Source of the DNA: Shimazuella soli
Lineage (GTDB): Bacteria; Bacillota; Bacilli; Thermoactinomycetales; Thermoactinomycetaceae
NCBI RefSeq assembly: GCF_022511585.1
Contig: NZ_JAKWBN010000012.1
Location: 1-64,000 of the forward strand
Length of the DNA: 64,000 nt
Reading direction: 5' to 3'
The translations under genes and the position numbers were made by a program. Positions 25,201-32,805 of this stretch are shown in pieces. The notes beneath the pieces are model-generated. The model was given only the letters and a program-made list of their open reading frames with translations, made no database searches and had not been told where the DNA came from. Every line of letters begins with the position of its first letter. Position 1 is the stretch's first letter.

Positions 25201-25353
25201 TAGCTCTTCTAAATCGCCCGATATCATCAAACTCTCTTTCGAACCAAGTCCGTACTGTTCCAATGGTTCGTCTATTTTAATCTCCTCAGAAGAAAGATAA
25301 AGGCTTTCAGCAACACGGTTACGCAGCCAAGCAATTAGTTTATCTTTTGTCAT
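22225..25353 (-). CDS. Type I polyketide synthase, ACP-KS-AT-ACP
   Basis: The 1042-residue protein has an N-terminal ACP (about 1-80; phosphopantetheine Ser38 in LGSKES). A KS (about 92-500) follows, with Cys251 in DTACSSS, His386 in VEAHGTGTPLGDP and His424 in NIGHLEAAAG. The AT (about 600-900) has Ser693 in GHSLGE, Arg718 and a specificity motif YPSHS at 794-798. A C-terminal ACP has Ser1004 in LGFDSIMA. There is no KR, DH, ER or TE, so one extension should give a beta-keto acyl-ACP. The start overlaps the FAAL gene by 14 bases. Domain order equals the first module of mycosubtilin/iturin synthetase. The AT motif is neither the malonyl HAFH nor the methylmalonyl YASH form. Confidence 0.93.
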   Translation of the reverse strand: MTKDKLIAWLRNRVAESLYLSSEEIKIDEPLEQYGLGSKESLMISGDLEELLDRELAHTILWDYPTIESLSSYLVGEMTQERIENNRSSTNEPVAVIGMGCRFPGASSAEQFWEMMMKAEDHITTVPEGRWSSLSFEKVPVSYGGFLSHIDQFDPAFFGISPREAEMMDPQQRLLLEVTWEALEDAGLRMDRLKGSDTAVFVGVSGNDYRSIVEKETDFYNLTGNSASILANRISYFMDWYGPSMAIDTACSSSLVAVDLACQSIRSGQSSLAFVGGVNLLLTPSNSIRFAAGDVLAPDGRCKTFDAKADGYVRGEGAGVVVLKSLSEAQADGDVIYAVIHGSSVNQDGKSNGLTAPNIHAQKALLKSAVRAAGVQPEDIFYVEAHGTGTPLGDPIEVRALAEVYAQKRENPLYLGSVKTNIGHLEAAAGIAGLIKSALALHHKYIPPHLHFQHWNPQIPVDQYELEVVTKPINIPKQVYVGVSSFGFGGTNSHVILGEAPAQSIKFCEHPTDLGYKLLAVSAKSKKSLQKQVTQYKNYIENNPSQSLSNLAANAWQTRDQHERRIMLLAKDRKEAIELLTSLEKKQHHDHVFCTKEMRSDQVVFVFSGQGPKWSISQELLEKETVFRDTLLAIESEIANKVSWSLLERIAHLEQDTPLTMVETQVLYFAVQVALAKQWLSWGIVPSAVVGHSLGEVAAAHIAGALTLSEAVDVVIARSYFAQRMVGKGKLLVAQIDQKAARQACEQFHDQVAIAAYNSHTNHVLSGNSSILENIQIELEQKGVFTKFVATSPYPSHSFYMNEIREELKHRLIHIQPKETSISFISTVTGKEIDGNNLYADYWCDNICQAVRFQEAISHLIQDQKKLFLEISPHPILEMPVYECASELHTEIKMVPSLERDRANDVSLLSSLAVLYCNGLSFDWTKVFPDATGRISLPKYPWKWDRYWVDSEVEQGRSIIEKHEQIQELLEIDDYVTNEISKMLKIPVEEIPMNKPIIHLGFDSIMAMRLKSKIEKNWNIQLSIVPILQGCSVEDFIKLLPK

Positions 25354-27064
25354 ATTTTTTAGCCTCTAATCTTACTAACTGATTTGTAAGATAAGCTTTT
25401 CTTATGGCTTGTCTTTGAATTTTTCCACTTGAAGTCTTTAATATGGTCCCTCTCTTAATATAAACAATGTCATAGACTGGTATTTCATAGGATTGTGAGA
25501 CTGCTTTCCGAATGATATTAGTTAGCAGTTGAATAGGATTGTCGACATTTTTTAGTATTCTGTTCTCCACTTCTGTAACAATAATTAACCGCTCTCTCCC
25601 CAAATGATCAATAGAAAATGCAGCATTAGCATTTTTACGAATCCCATTATGAGCCCTTTCAATCTCCCACTCAATATCAGATGGTGCATAATTGCGACCA
25701 TTGATAATAATCAAATCTTTGAGTCGAGCATTGATGTAAAGCTCTTGATCCCAATAAAAACCTTGATCACCAGTTCGTAAGAACGGACCTTTTCCTCCCT
25801 GTGTAAAAGCATGAAAGGCATATCTCGTAGCTTCTTCATTTTCCCAGTAACCAAGAGAAACACACGGGCCTTTCACCCAAATCTCCCCTACACGGCCATC
25901 AGCTAACTGCATTCGTGTTTCAGGATCTACAATGATCACTTCATGATCATAAACACTTTGACCATTCCCCACTAATTCTCTTGCATTTTCTGCATCAGGT
26001 TCGACTACTTTTGCAATCCCCTCTTCTAACAAATTTGCATCAAAATGCTTGAAAACAGGTTTTTCCCTCCAATTTCCTCCAGAAATCATCAATGTCGTTT
26101 CAGCAGTTCCATACCCAGGGTATAATGCTTCTGGTTTAAATCCAACTGGTGCAAAATATCCTGCAAATTTCCTCAATGTAGCAGGTCTAACAGGTTCAGA
26201 TCCATTGACAGCTACCCGCCAATGCGAGAGGTTCAACTCATCACGTTTTTCCACTTTAATTTTATCCACACAAAGATCAAAGCCAAAATTCGGGGAAATT
26301 GAAATCTCTGCTTTATTGTCAGATAATGCCTGCAACCAACGAATGGGACGTTGTACAAAATGGTAGGGGGTCATCAGAATAGCTTTTGTACCTGCTAAAA
26401 TAGGAGTGAGAATTGTTCCAATCAAACCCATATCATGATAGGGTGGTAACCAACTGACTATTTTGGCATCTTGATGAATATCCCATCGTTCCATCATGCG
26501 ATATCCATTTTCAATGAGATGAGTGTGATTTAAAATAACGCCTTTTGGATTACCAGTAGAACCCGAGGTGTACTGGAGAAAAGCAATATCATTTGCTTCC
26601 CAGTCCAATGTTTGAGTGGCAGAAAGATTTTGAGGAAGTTCTTCTATTAAAAGCCAATTAAAAAAGGGAATTTCTTCGGTTGTCCAGTTTCTCAATTTAT
26701 CGTAGATAGCTCTACTCGTTATAGCATATTTCGCTTTTGAATCTTGTATAACATTGATTAATCTCCCAAATTGTTTCTTCATGTTAGGTGGATAAGCCGG
26801 AACTGCAATGGCTTTTGCGTACAAGCAACCCAAAAAAGCCAGGATATAGTTCATACTAGGTTCTAAGAGGATAAGCACCCTCTGTCCTGTAGCACCAACC
26901 TGTGCCAAATGAGTCCCAATAGAACTCATTCTCTGCTCTAATTCTTGAAAGGTAAGCCGTGAATCATTACCACCGATATCCCTTAAAAAAGTAAAAACCT
27001 CTTTTTCAGGCTGAATCGCTGACTGCTCCTGTATGACTTCTATCCACGTTTTTAACTTACCCAT
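25340..27064 (-). CDS. Fatty acyl-AMP ligase (FAAL)
   Basis: FAALs activate a fatty acid as acyl-AMP and pass it to an acyl carrier protein instead of CoA. The 574-residue product shows the adenylation core YTSGSTGNPKGV, the FAAL-typical LPPYHDMGLIG, VAVNGSEPVRPAT and the block YPGYGTAETTLM. The C-terminal subdomain has LIIINGRNYAPSDIEWEIE and ends with Lys in SSGKIQR. It heads the operon, and its stop region overlaps the PKS start by 14 bases. The receiving carrier is most likely the N-terminal ACP of that PKS. GAGGAGGT lies somewhat far (about 14 bases) from the ATG. Chain length of the substrate is unknown. Confidence 0.92.
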   Translation of the reverse strand: MGKLKTWIEVIQEQSAIQPEKEVFTFLRDIGGNDSRLTFQELEQRMSSIGTHLAQVGATGQRVLILLEPSMNYILAFLGCLYAKAIAVPAYPPNMKKQFGRLINVIQDSKAKYAITSRAIYDKLRNWTTEEIPFFNWLLIEELPQNLSATQTLDWEANDIAFLQYTSGSTGNPKGVILNHTHLIENGYRMMERWDIHQDAKIVSWLPPYHDMGLIGTILTPILAGTKAILMTPYHFVQRPIRWLQALSDNKAEISISPNFGFDLCVDKIKVEKRDELNLSHWRVAVNGSEPVRPATLRKFAGYFAPVGFKPEALYPGYGTAETTLMISGGNWREKPVFKHFDANLLEEGIAKVVEPDAENARELVGNGQSVYDHEVIIVDPETRMQLADGRVGEIWVKGPCVSLGYWENEEATRYAFHAFTQGGKGPFLRTGDQGFYWDQELYINARLKDLIIINGRNYAPSDIEWEIERAHNGIRKNANAAFSIDHLGRERLIIVTEVENRILKNVDNPIQLLTNIIRKAVSQSYEIPVYDIVYIKRGTILKTSSGKIQRQAIRKAYLTNQLVRLEAKKYDKR

Positions 27065-27375
27065 GTATACTGCAAATACCTCCTCGAAAATTAGGGTTAA
27101 ATGATGTTTACTGGTAAGTATTTTGTTATGGGGATCAAAAAAGTCACAAATTGAATGTATAGTAATATATTTTCATGAATAATTATTATGTTATTTTTAT
27201 TATAAATTATTAATATTAAGCATTCAACTCATCATCAAAATAAAGACGAGCCTTTTAAGAAGTTTTCCCGATCTCTTTTACTAGTTCCGTGAAATATAGA
27301 CACAATACTTATGCTATTATGTATAGGTTGAACCTTTGAGCTGGATTTTACAAATAAACATAAGGAGGAATCCAT
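27065..27375. other. Divergent AT-rich promoter region of the PKS operon and the unknown membrane operon
   Basis: About 310 bases, very AT-rich from 27160 to 27230. It should hold the promoters of the FAAL-PKS-thioesterase operon (minus) and of the genes starting at 27376 (plus). I could not pick a clear -35/-10 pair on either strand. AAGGAGG at 27362-27368 is the ribosome binding site of the rightward gene. No RNA element is evident. Confidence 0.5.
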
Positions 27376-27891
27376 GTGAAAATTGTTGTAGGGATGGGGA
27401 TCATCACTCTGCTCTTATTCCTGATACTATGGTTTTTTATCCGCAAATCAAAAAGTACTGGCAACAAAGAAATATTAACTCTCCCATCATTCGCCAGTTG
27501 TCTGACTGATGTAAGTTGGGATGAAGTAGAAGAGGAATTGATTCGCTTACATTTAGATAAACTGCGTAACTTGTCTCAATTAAAACAAACATATGAAGAA
27601 TTATTCTATCTACAGCCTAATAATTCACTAGAGAAGCAATTTGTTCTTTATCTCCATCTTAATGAAGAACGAAAATTTATCGATGTTTATGCCAAAGAAA
27701 AAGGAGATCTATATACCGAATATATGATAGATGAGGATGAGTGGAAAAATGTATTAGCTTATGAGGTTTCAAAGGAAGCCCTGGATAAGTATTCAAAACC
27801 AACTCTCGTCTGTGCTACACTTTTTACGATAACAGCAGCCCGTTATTCTTCAAACAAAATCTCACAAAGGAAACAAGCCCCTACAGCATAA
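27376..27891 (+). CDS. N-terminally anchored protein of unknown function (DUF6557-like body)
   Basis: AAGGAGG lies seven bases before a GTG at 27376. The 171-residue product has one N-terminal membrane anchor (about 3-22, VVGMGIITLLLFLILWFF). A cytoplasmic body follows with VSWDEVEEELIRLH, a tyrosine- and leucine-rich middle and DEDEWKNVLAYEVSKE. The body recalls small Bacillus proteins of the DUF6557 type, which have no known role; the match is from memory and moderate. It is the first of three closely spaced genes coding membrane-anchored proteins. Confidence 0.6.
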   Translation: MKIVVGMGIITLLLFLILWFFIRKSKSTGNKEILTLPSFASCLTDVSWDEVEEELIRLHLDKLRNLSQLKQTYEELFYLQPNNSLEKQFVLYLHLNEERKFIDVYAKEKGDLYTEYMIDEDEWKNVLAYEVSKEALDKYSKPTLVCATLFTITAARYSSNKISQRKQAPTA

Positions 27892-27916
27892 CTACCTGCC
27901 CAGTTGGAGGAAAAAA

Positions 27917-28507
27917 ATGAATTTTCTGCGCCATCTATTCTTTATTTTAGCTACCTTTTTCCTTTACAAATGCATAGATAAATTTGTGATGGAACTGTTA
28001 TGGGAAGTCATCCAAACTCATTTTATGATTCAGTCTGGCTTTGTCTATACCATCGATTCTTATGTACCAAATATTATATCTGGGATTTTAGCAATCAGCC
28101 TAAGTGGTTGGTTTTTCTCCTTTTTCAAATGGGAAATATCTTATTTTGACCGTGTGAAGTCTGAAACTTCTACAACACAAGATATTAGTTATATCTCTTT
28201 GGAAGAGAGCAAGTTACATGTGGAAAATCATGCAATGGGAAGACAATATATTGTACAACTAACGGAAGAGGAATTGATTAGCTTTTGGAATTCCTTAGAG
28301 GAACTAAACAAGAACCTGGAGGAAACGATCACGTTTGATTTTCCCTCTTCTCCTTATAACCGCTTAACTATTCACCTCATTGGAGGTAAGGTCCAAAAAC
28401 TCAAAAAATGGGGACAAAACCTTATGTTTCTGTTATTTATAATTGGCACGCTAATAGGGATTTACCTTGTAATTAAGGAGATTTGGTACCTTATCACTTT
28501 AAGCTAA
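27917..28507 (+). CDS. Membrane protein with cytoplasmic middle domain, not recognised
   Basis: AGTTGGAGG precedes the ATG at 27917. The 196-residue product has two N-terminal hydrophobic segments (about 5-22 and 52-68). A soluble middle (about 75-165) includes YIVQLTEEELISFWNSLEEL, and a C-terminal membrane segment spans about 168-190. The middle domain looks related to the soluble part of the next gene, where the stretch at residues 12-33 has the same pattern of Ile/Leu, acidic pair and ELExL. The gene lies 25 bases after its upstream neighbour and 12 before the next, so an operon is likely. No named family. Confidence 0.6.
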   Translation: MNFLRHLFFILATFFLYKCIDKFVMELLWEVIQTHFMIQSGFVYTIDSYVPNIISGILAISLSGWFFSFFKWEISYFDRVKSETSTTQDISYISLEESKLHVENHAMGRQYIVQLTEEELISFWNSLEELNKNLEETITFDFPSSPYNRLTIHLIGGKVQKLKKWGQNLMFLLFIIGTLIGIYLVIKEIWYLITLS

Positions 28508-28519
28508 AGAGGAAAAAAT

Positions 28520-28825
28520 ATGAAGAAATCTATCATTACCGAATCTAATAAACACATCACACTACAGATTAGCAAAGACGATTTGATATATACGATACAA
28601 GAATTAGAGAAATTACATGAGGAAGGCGGACAATTTAGCCTTCGCGTACAAAAAGAACAAGATACTTTTCTTCTCTTTCAGAAAGTAAAAATTGATGAAG
28701 ACAATCATACAGAAGTCATTTATAAAGGAACAGAAGATAGTATATGGTCTCCTATCATCTTCTTTGCAGTATGCCTGTTCTGTTTTATTGCTGTCTTGTA
28801 TGTTATTTTGCATTTTTTAATGTAG
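28520..28825 (+). CDS. Tail-anchored small membrane protein, not recognised
   Basis: AAAGAGGAAAAA precedes the ATG at 28520. The 101-residue product has a soluble N-terminal part (1-72) with LQISKDDLIYTIQELEKLHE and a single C-terminal membrane segment (about 76-100). The topology is that of a tail-anchored protein. The soluble part appears to be a shorter relative of the middle domain of the preceding gene, which suggests tandem duplication and divergence. It closes the three-gene operon; an inverted repeat follows. Function unknown. Confidence 0.6.
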   Translation: MKKSIITESNKHITLQISKDDLIYTIQELEKLHEEGGQFSLRVQKEQDTFLLFQKVKIDEDNHTEVIYKGTEDSIWSPIIFFAVCLFCFIAVLYVILHFLM

Positions 28826-28830
28826 CCTAG

Positions 28831-28883
28831 TTAGCATAAGACAACATTCTTCTGGCGTTCATCGGATGTTTGCCTTATGCTAA
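28831..28883. repeat. Long inverted repeat between convergent genes
   Basis: Arms TTAGCATAAG / CTTATGCTAA (10 bp), with further partial pairing inside (CA-CAT / ATG-TTG). It lies between the stops at 28825 and 28884. It lacks a clear T tract, but its place suggests a shared terminator. Confidence 0.55.
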
Positions 28884-29309
28884 TCAAACACCTTTTCTCT
28901 TTTGAATTTCTTCTAGTAAAAACGCTTCATATACTTTTTTCTTTTTCTCCGCTAAAATTTTAACTTGTTTCATCTCTTCCATTTGTCTGTCCATCTGCTC
29001 TAAGTGACTTTCCAATATATCAATACGCTTAGCAAACATTGCTGCTACATCCTCGACTCTCTCCTCTTCGTCTTGAAGTAAAACACATCCACCTTCTGCA
29101 AACATTGCTATATCTTTTAATGGCATTCCTGTTTGTTTTAGTCCTGTAATAAACCGAATAAAATGCAGATCTTTATCTGTATAACGCCGGATGCCATCCT
29201 TTTTTCCATTTTGCCTCTTGGGACTCGGTAAAAGCCCTATCTTTTCATAGTATCGAAGCGTAAATGCTGACACACCTGTTAACTCTGCTGTTTCGCTGAT
29301 AGAGTACAT
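28884..29309 (-). CDS. MerR-family transcriptional regulator
   Basis: The 141-residue product begins MYSISETAELTGVSAFTLRYYEKIGLL, the winged-helix start of MerR proteins (positions 1-27, given as its type only). A long dimerisation helix (about 90-125) follows, ending in a Lys-rich tail. I use the ATG at 29309, with GGAG 11 bases upstream; an ATG six codons earlier is possible, and the open frame continues further into the LysR gene. The HFIRFITGLKQTGMPLKDI block is shared with regulators of stress or small-molecule responses (AdhR/YfmP-like). Only one Cys is seen in a possible effector site, so metal sensing is unlikely. Confidence 0.88.
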   Translation of the reverse strand: MYSISETAELTGVSAFTLRYYEKIGLLPSPKRQNGKKDGIRRYTDKDLHFIRFITGLKQTGMPLKDIAMFAEGGCVLLQDEEERVEDVAAMFAKRIDILESHLEQMDRQMEEMKQVKILAEKKKKVYEAFLLEEIQKRKGV

Positions 29310-29329
29310 TCCCCTAACACGCTCCATTT

Positions 29330-30202
29330 CTAATTTGCTTGAAATAGTTTTCTGGCAGTTTCTATAAACAATTTTACAGCAAGAGACGATGTTTGATAAG
29401 AAGGCACGGCTATGTGGATTTCCTTCCACACTTCTGGTTCAAGTGTACGACTTTGGACATTAGCTGGTAATGATGTATATGAAATTTCAGATAAAATGCC
29501 CAATCCCAATCCTTCCTCCACCATACTTAGCGAAGTACTCGCGTTATTAACAGTAAATTTAATTTGCGGTTTTAACTGGAATTGTTTGAACATATCCATC
29601 ACAGGTAACTCACTTCCACCTTTGCAAATAATGAGCGGCTCATTTGCGAGCTCTTGAATGTGAATAGCAGAATTATGCTGCAATGGATGATGATCATGAA
29701 CAATAGCCAACAGCTTTTCCTTGAAAATAGGAAAAGAGTCCAAGCCGTTTATTGGAGGGATGACAAATCCAACATCCACTACTCTTGAAGATAACCAATT
29801 TCTCACATCATCAATTGTTCCTTCTTTTAATTCAAACGTTAAGTTGGGATAGCTTTGTTGGATTTTTTGAATAATCTTAGGTAAAAAGTACATAGAAGAA
29901 GTGGGGGTTGCTCCTACTCGTATCGTCCCAACTTCAAACCCTTTATCCAGCGCAACTTCTTGTTCGATCTTCTCACTGCTCTTTAAAATCTCCCTTGCAT
30001 GTACGAGAACTCGTTTCCCGATATCCGTCAGCACCAATCCTCTTTTCCGATCTCGAATGATCAATGTCGTATCTAACTCTGATTCTAAGCTAGCGATAGC
30101 ATGACTTACCGCCGGTTGCGTCATTTTCAAATATTCTCCAGCCTTTGTAAAGTTGCCAAACTCCGCTATTTTCACAAAAGCAAGTAATTGTGTAATCGTC
30201 AT
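29330..30202 (-). CDS. LysR-family transcriptional regulator
   Basis: The 290-residue product has the N-terminal winged helix-turn-helix (FGNFTKAGEYLKMTQPAVSHAIASLE, about 16-41, named by position). A linker helix and a periplasmic-binding-like effector domain (about 90-285) follow. Layout and length are typical of CynR/GltC-type LysR proteins. It is divergent from the DMT transporter gene; a 9-bp inverted repeat lies in the shared upstream region and touches its start codon. It most likely controls that transporter in response to an unknown ligand. The MerR gene follows 20 bases downstream. Confidence 0.92.
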   Translation of the reverse strand: MTITQLLAFVKIAEFGNFTKAGEYLKMTQPAVSHAIASLESELDTTLIIRDRKRGLVLTDIGKRVLVHAREILKSSEKIEQEVALDKGFEVGTIRVGATPTSSMYFLPKIIQKIQQSYPNLTFELKEGTIDDVRNWLSSRVVDVGFVIPPINGLDSFPIFKEKLLAIVHDHHPLQHNSAIHIQELANEPLIICKGGSELPVMDMFKQFQLKPQIKFTVNNASTSLSMVEEGLGLGILSEISYTSLPANVQSRTLEPEVWKEIHIAVPSYQTSSLAVKLFIETARKLFQAN

Positions 30203-30246
30203 AAGTAAATTTTATCATCCTTATCAATTATATTCATTTTACTTAT
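30201..30246. promoter_or_regulatory. Inverted repeat in the lysR / DMT intergenic region
   Basis: Arms ATAAGTAAA (30201-30209) and TTTACTTAT (30238-30246), perfect over 9 bp, with a 28-base spacer. It lies between divergent genes and overlaps the first codon of the lysR gene. It could be the operator bound by the LysR protein. Confidence 0.4.
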
Positions 30247-30303
30247 TTTCATAATGATTGTAGCATGAAATTATTAAATTCAACAAGAAAAGAGGAGTCC
30301 GAA

Positions 30304-31215
30304 TTGATACGGATTGTTAGCTTAATCATTACCGTAACCCTCATTTGGGGATATACATGGGTCACGATGAAAATCGGCTTGCATGATATACCACCATTTT
30401 TATTTTCTTCTCTTCGGCTTTTAATCGGAGGATTAACTCTCTTTGGTGTACAAGGCTTTATGAAAAAACCTTTATTCCCCAATAAATCAACGTGGAAAAA
30501 TATAATCATCATGAGCCTTTTTATGTCGATTGGATACATGGGATTACTCACTTTTGGAATGCAGTTTGTGAATTCAGGTCAATCGTCCGTACTGGTTTAT
30601 ACCATGCCAATTATCGTAAGCCTACTTGCCCATTTTCTATTAAACGAAAAATTGAACACGATAAAGATTATCGGTTTGATCATAGGAGTTATAGGACTTG
30701 TATCTATATTAGGTCAATCGCTTCTTAACTTGCACATGGATTCAGTATTTTTCGGAAAAATACTCATCTTATGCTCTGCTCTAAGTTGGGCCTTGGCCAA
30801 TATATTTACCAAAGCAAGGTTAGCCGGCAGCGACATTGTGTTATTTACAGCGTGGCAATTACTCCTAGGTGCGATTTTACTTTTTGGAATATCCAGTCTA
30901 ACAGAATCAACAAAAGCTGTAACATGGACAACTTCTTCTATATCCACTTTATTATTCAATGGGATATTCTCAACTGCATTCACTTTTGTCGCTTGGTTTT
31001 GGATACTAGAAAAAATAAAAGCATCTGTTGCATCGATAACGTTGATGGCAGTTCCTATTTTAGGTTTGTTTTTTGGTTGGCTTCAATTAGGAGAACCAAT
31101 AACAGTCAACATTGTGGTGGGAGCCATTTTGATTTGCATTGGAATATTTTTTGGATCGGTCAAGTTGCCCAGAAAAGAAAACAAAGAAATACTTCAACAA
31201 GGTAGAACGGACTAG
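30304..31215 (+). CDS. EamA/DMT-family transporter
   Basis: The start is the TTG at 30304, since AAAGAGGAG lies seven bases upstream; an in-frame ATG at 30265 has no ribosome binding site. The 303-residue product has ten hydrophobic segments in two EamA repeats. Conserved points are IWGYTWV at the first helix and ALSWALANIFTKAR at the start of the second half. Such proteins export amino acids or other metabolites. It is divergent from the LysR gene, its likely regulator, and has its own strong terminator. Substrate unknown. Confidence 0.9.
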   Translation: MIRIVSLIITVTLIWGYTWVTMKIGLHDIPPFLFSSLRLLIGGLTLFGVQGFMKKPLFPNKSTWKNIIIMSLFMSIGYMGLLTFGMQFVNSGQSSVLVYTMPIIVSLLAHFLLNEKLNTIKIIGLIIGVIGLVSILGQSLLNLHMDSVFFGKILILCSALSWALANIFTKARLAGSDIVLFTAWQLLLGAILLFGISSLTESTKAVTWTTSSISTLLFNGIFSTAFTFVAWFWILEKIKASVASITLMAVPILGLFFGWLQLGEPITVNIVVGAILICIGIFFGSVKLPRKENKEILQQGRTD

Positions 31216-31246
31216 AAAACACGTCCCGTAATTGGACGTGTTTTTT
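31216..31246 (+). terminator. Terminator of the DMT transporter gene
   Basis: Stem AAAACACGTCC / GGACGTGTTTT (11 bp) followed by TT. It begins within one base of the stop codon and overlaps the end of the convergent ctaM gene. Confidence 0.85.
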
Positions 31247-31800
31247 CAATAGTATGGTGAAATCATAATATAAACTAAAACACCTGTCAGACTCACATAT
31301 AACCAAATTGGCATCGTCCATCTGGCTATTTTGCGGTGTCTGTCTAATTTTCCTTGGAGGCCGGCCACAGCTGTAAATAATGCAATCAAAACAGTAGGAG
31401 CAGCTAAAACTATATGTGAAATAAGGATAAAGAAATAGATATACTTTAAAGGTCCTGAACCGCCATAATGGGTATCTGGTGCATTTATATGGTAAAATAC
31501 ATAAGTAATCAAGAAAAGCATGGTCGAAGTAAATGCTGCATATATAAAACGTCGATGCAAGACAATATTTCGTTTTTTAATAAAATAAAGTGCTACAAGC
31601 AGAAAGATAAAAGTAAAGCTATTAAAAATCGCATTCATCATCGGTAAAAAGGTTAAATCTAAATGATTTAAACCTTGATACTTAGGTAAAAAGAAAATAA
31701 GAGCAATCGCAAGGTTTAAAACAATTGTGATCGTAATGATCCAAGGAGTAAAATTTTTATCCTTGGAGATTAGAGCTTGTTTATCTTCTTCTGTACTCAC
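31246..31800 (-). CDS. ctaM: Cytochrome aa3/caa3 oxidase assembly protein CtaM (DUF420, YozB)
   Basis: CtaM is a membrane protein required for haem A-containing oxidase maturation in Firmicutes. The 184-residue product has five or six hydrophobic segments and a cytoplasmic N-terminus. The DUF420 His residues are present in VLHRRFIYAA, FYHINAPDTHYGG, LISHIVLAAPTV and KLDRHRKIARWTMPIWLYVSLTG (a region near residues 152-174). It closes the cta cluster after ctaF, with a hairpin between. Its stop overlaps the terminator of the convergent transporter gene. Confidence 0.9.
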   Translation of the reverse strand: MSTEEDKQALISKDKNFTPWIITITIVLNLAIALIFFLPKYQGLNHLDLTFLPMMNAIFNSFTFIFLLVALYFIKKRNIVLHRRFIYAAFTSTMLFLITYVFYHINAPDTHYGGSGPLKYIYFFILISHIVLAAPTVLIALFTAVAGLQGKLDRHRKIARWTMPIWLYVSLTGVLVYIMISPYY

Positions 31801-31847
31801 ATCTAATCACTCCGTAAAAAACTTTGTATGTTTAAAAAAGCAAATAG

Positions 31848-31882
31848 GAACAGCCCTCCCAATATGATATGGAGAGCTGTTC
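31848..31882 (-). terminator. Hairpin between ctaF and ctaM
   Basis: Stem GAACAGC / GCTGTTC extended by partly paired bases lies immediately after the ctaF stop. The T run is on the plus strand (TTTTTT at 31883-31888). On the minus strand the tail is weaker, so it may only lower expression of ctaM. Confidence 0.5.
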
Positions 31883-31886
31883 TTTT

Positions 31887-32183
31887 TTACATTAAGAGAA
31901 TTCCAACTGCTGAGATTACAGCTACAAATATCCCAAAAACGATAAATATCGTATAGAATGCGGAGCCTTTTTGGTCTAAATGCATGAAGGTAAATAGCTG
32001 TAAGATGACCTGAATAACAGCAAATATCAGAAGTAATGGAACTACCCATCCACTTGGAACTTTATCTGATATAACCACAAAGAAGGCAGCAGCTGTAAAG
32101 GCAATCATAAATACAAAAGATAGTATATGTTTCATTGCACCAGCAGGTTTCTGACTAATAGCTTGGTTATTTTCTTTCGCCAC
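31887..32183 (-). CDS. ctaF: Cytochrome caa3 oxidase subunit IV
   Basis: The 98-residue product has three membrane helices (about 18-38, 45-67 and 75-97) and the subunit IV motif LQLFTFMHLDQKG. It stabilises the oxidase complex in the cell membrane. It follows ctaE by three bases, and the order ctaC-D-E-F is the usual one. Length is as expected for Bacillus CtaF (about 110). Confidence 0.93.
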   Translation of the reverse strand: MAKENNQAISQKPAGAMKHILSFVFMIAFTAAAFFVVISDKVPSGWVVPLLLIFAVIQVILQLFTFMHLDQKGSAFYTIFIVFGIFVAVISAVGILLM

Positions 32184-32186
32184 TAC

Positions 32187-32804
32187 TTAGCCCACCTTTC
32201 CTAGCAGATAGACGAGGGTAAAAATGAATACCCACACTACGTCAATAAAGTGCCAATATAAACTACTAACAAATAGTTTTGGAGCAGTATCTGTATTGAT
32301 TCCACGTCTAATTGCTTGGGACATAATTGTTGTAATCCAGATAATCCCAAAGGTAACGTGAGCCCCGTGCGTACCAACTAATGCATAGAAGGAAGATCCA
32401 AAAGCACTGCTCATAAAAGTATGTCCTTCATGCACATAGTGTTGAAACTCATATATTTCCAATACAAGGAATCCTAGACCGAGCAACAAGGTGATTACTA
32501 ACCAAGTAACCATTCCCTTCATGCTGCGCTGATTCATTTTGATCATCGCGAGTACACTCGTTAAACTGCTAGTCAGAAGGAGTGCGGTAGCAAGTGCTAC
32601 TAACTTGAGATCAAACAATTCATGTGTTGTAGGACCACCTAGGGATTGGTTACGGAGCGCGAGGTACGTACCGAATAAACACGCAAATAGTACTGTTTCA
32701 GCACCTAAGAACAACCAAAAACCTAATACTTTGTTTTTTCCTTCAAATGTAGCTGTTTCTAGGTGATTTGGCATTTCTGTACTAGATTCTACTTTATTTG
32801 CCAT
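32187..32804 (-). CDS. ctaE: Cytochrome caa3 oxidase subunit III
   Basis: The 205-residue product has five membrane helices in the Bacillus-type short form of subunit III. Conserved residues include LFLGAETVLFACLFGTY, ALVGTHGAHVTFG and a C-terminal YWHFIDVVWVFIF. Subunit III lines the proton-uptake side and steadies the binuclear centre. One base separates it from ctaD, which indicates tight coupling in the operon. Confidence 0.95.
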   Translation of the reverse strand: MANKVESSTEMPNHLETATFEGKNKVLGFWLFLGAETVLFACLFGTYLALRNQSLGGPTTHELFDLKLVALATALLLTSSLTSVLAMIKMNQRSMKGMVTWLVITLLLGLGFLVLEIYEFQHYVHEGHTFMSSAFGSSFYALVGTHGAHVTFGIIWITTIMSQAIRRGINTDTAPKLFVSSLYWHFIDVVWVFIFTLVYLLGKVG

Positions 32805-32805
32805 G

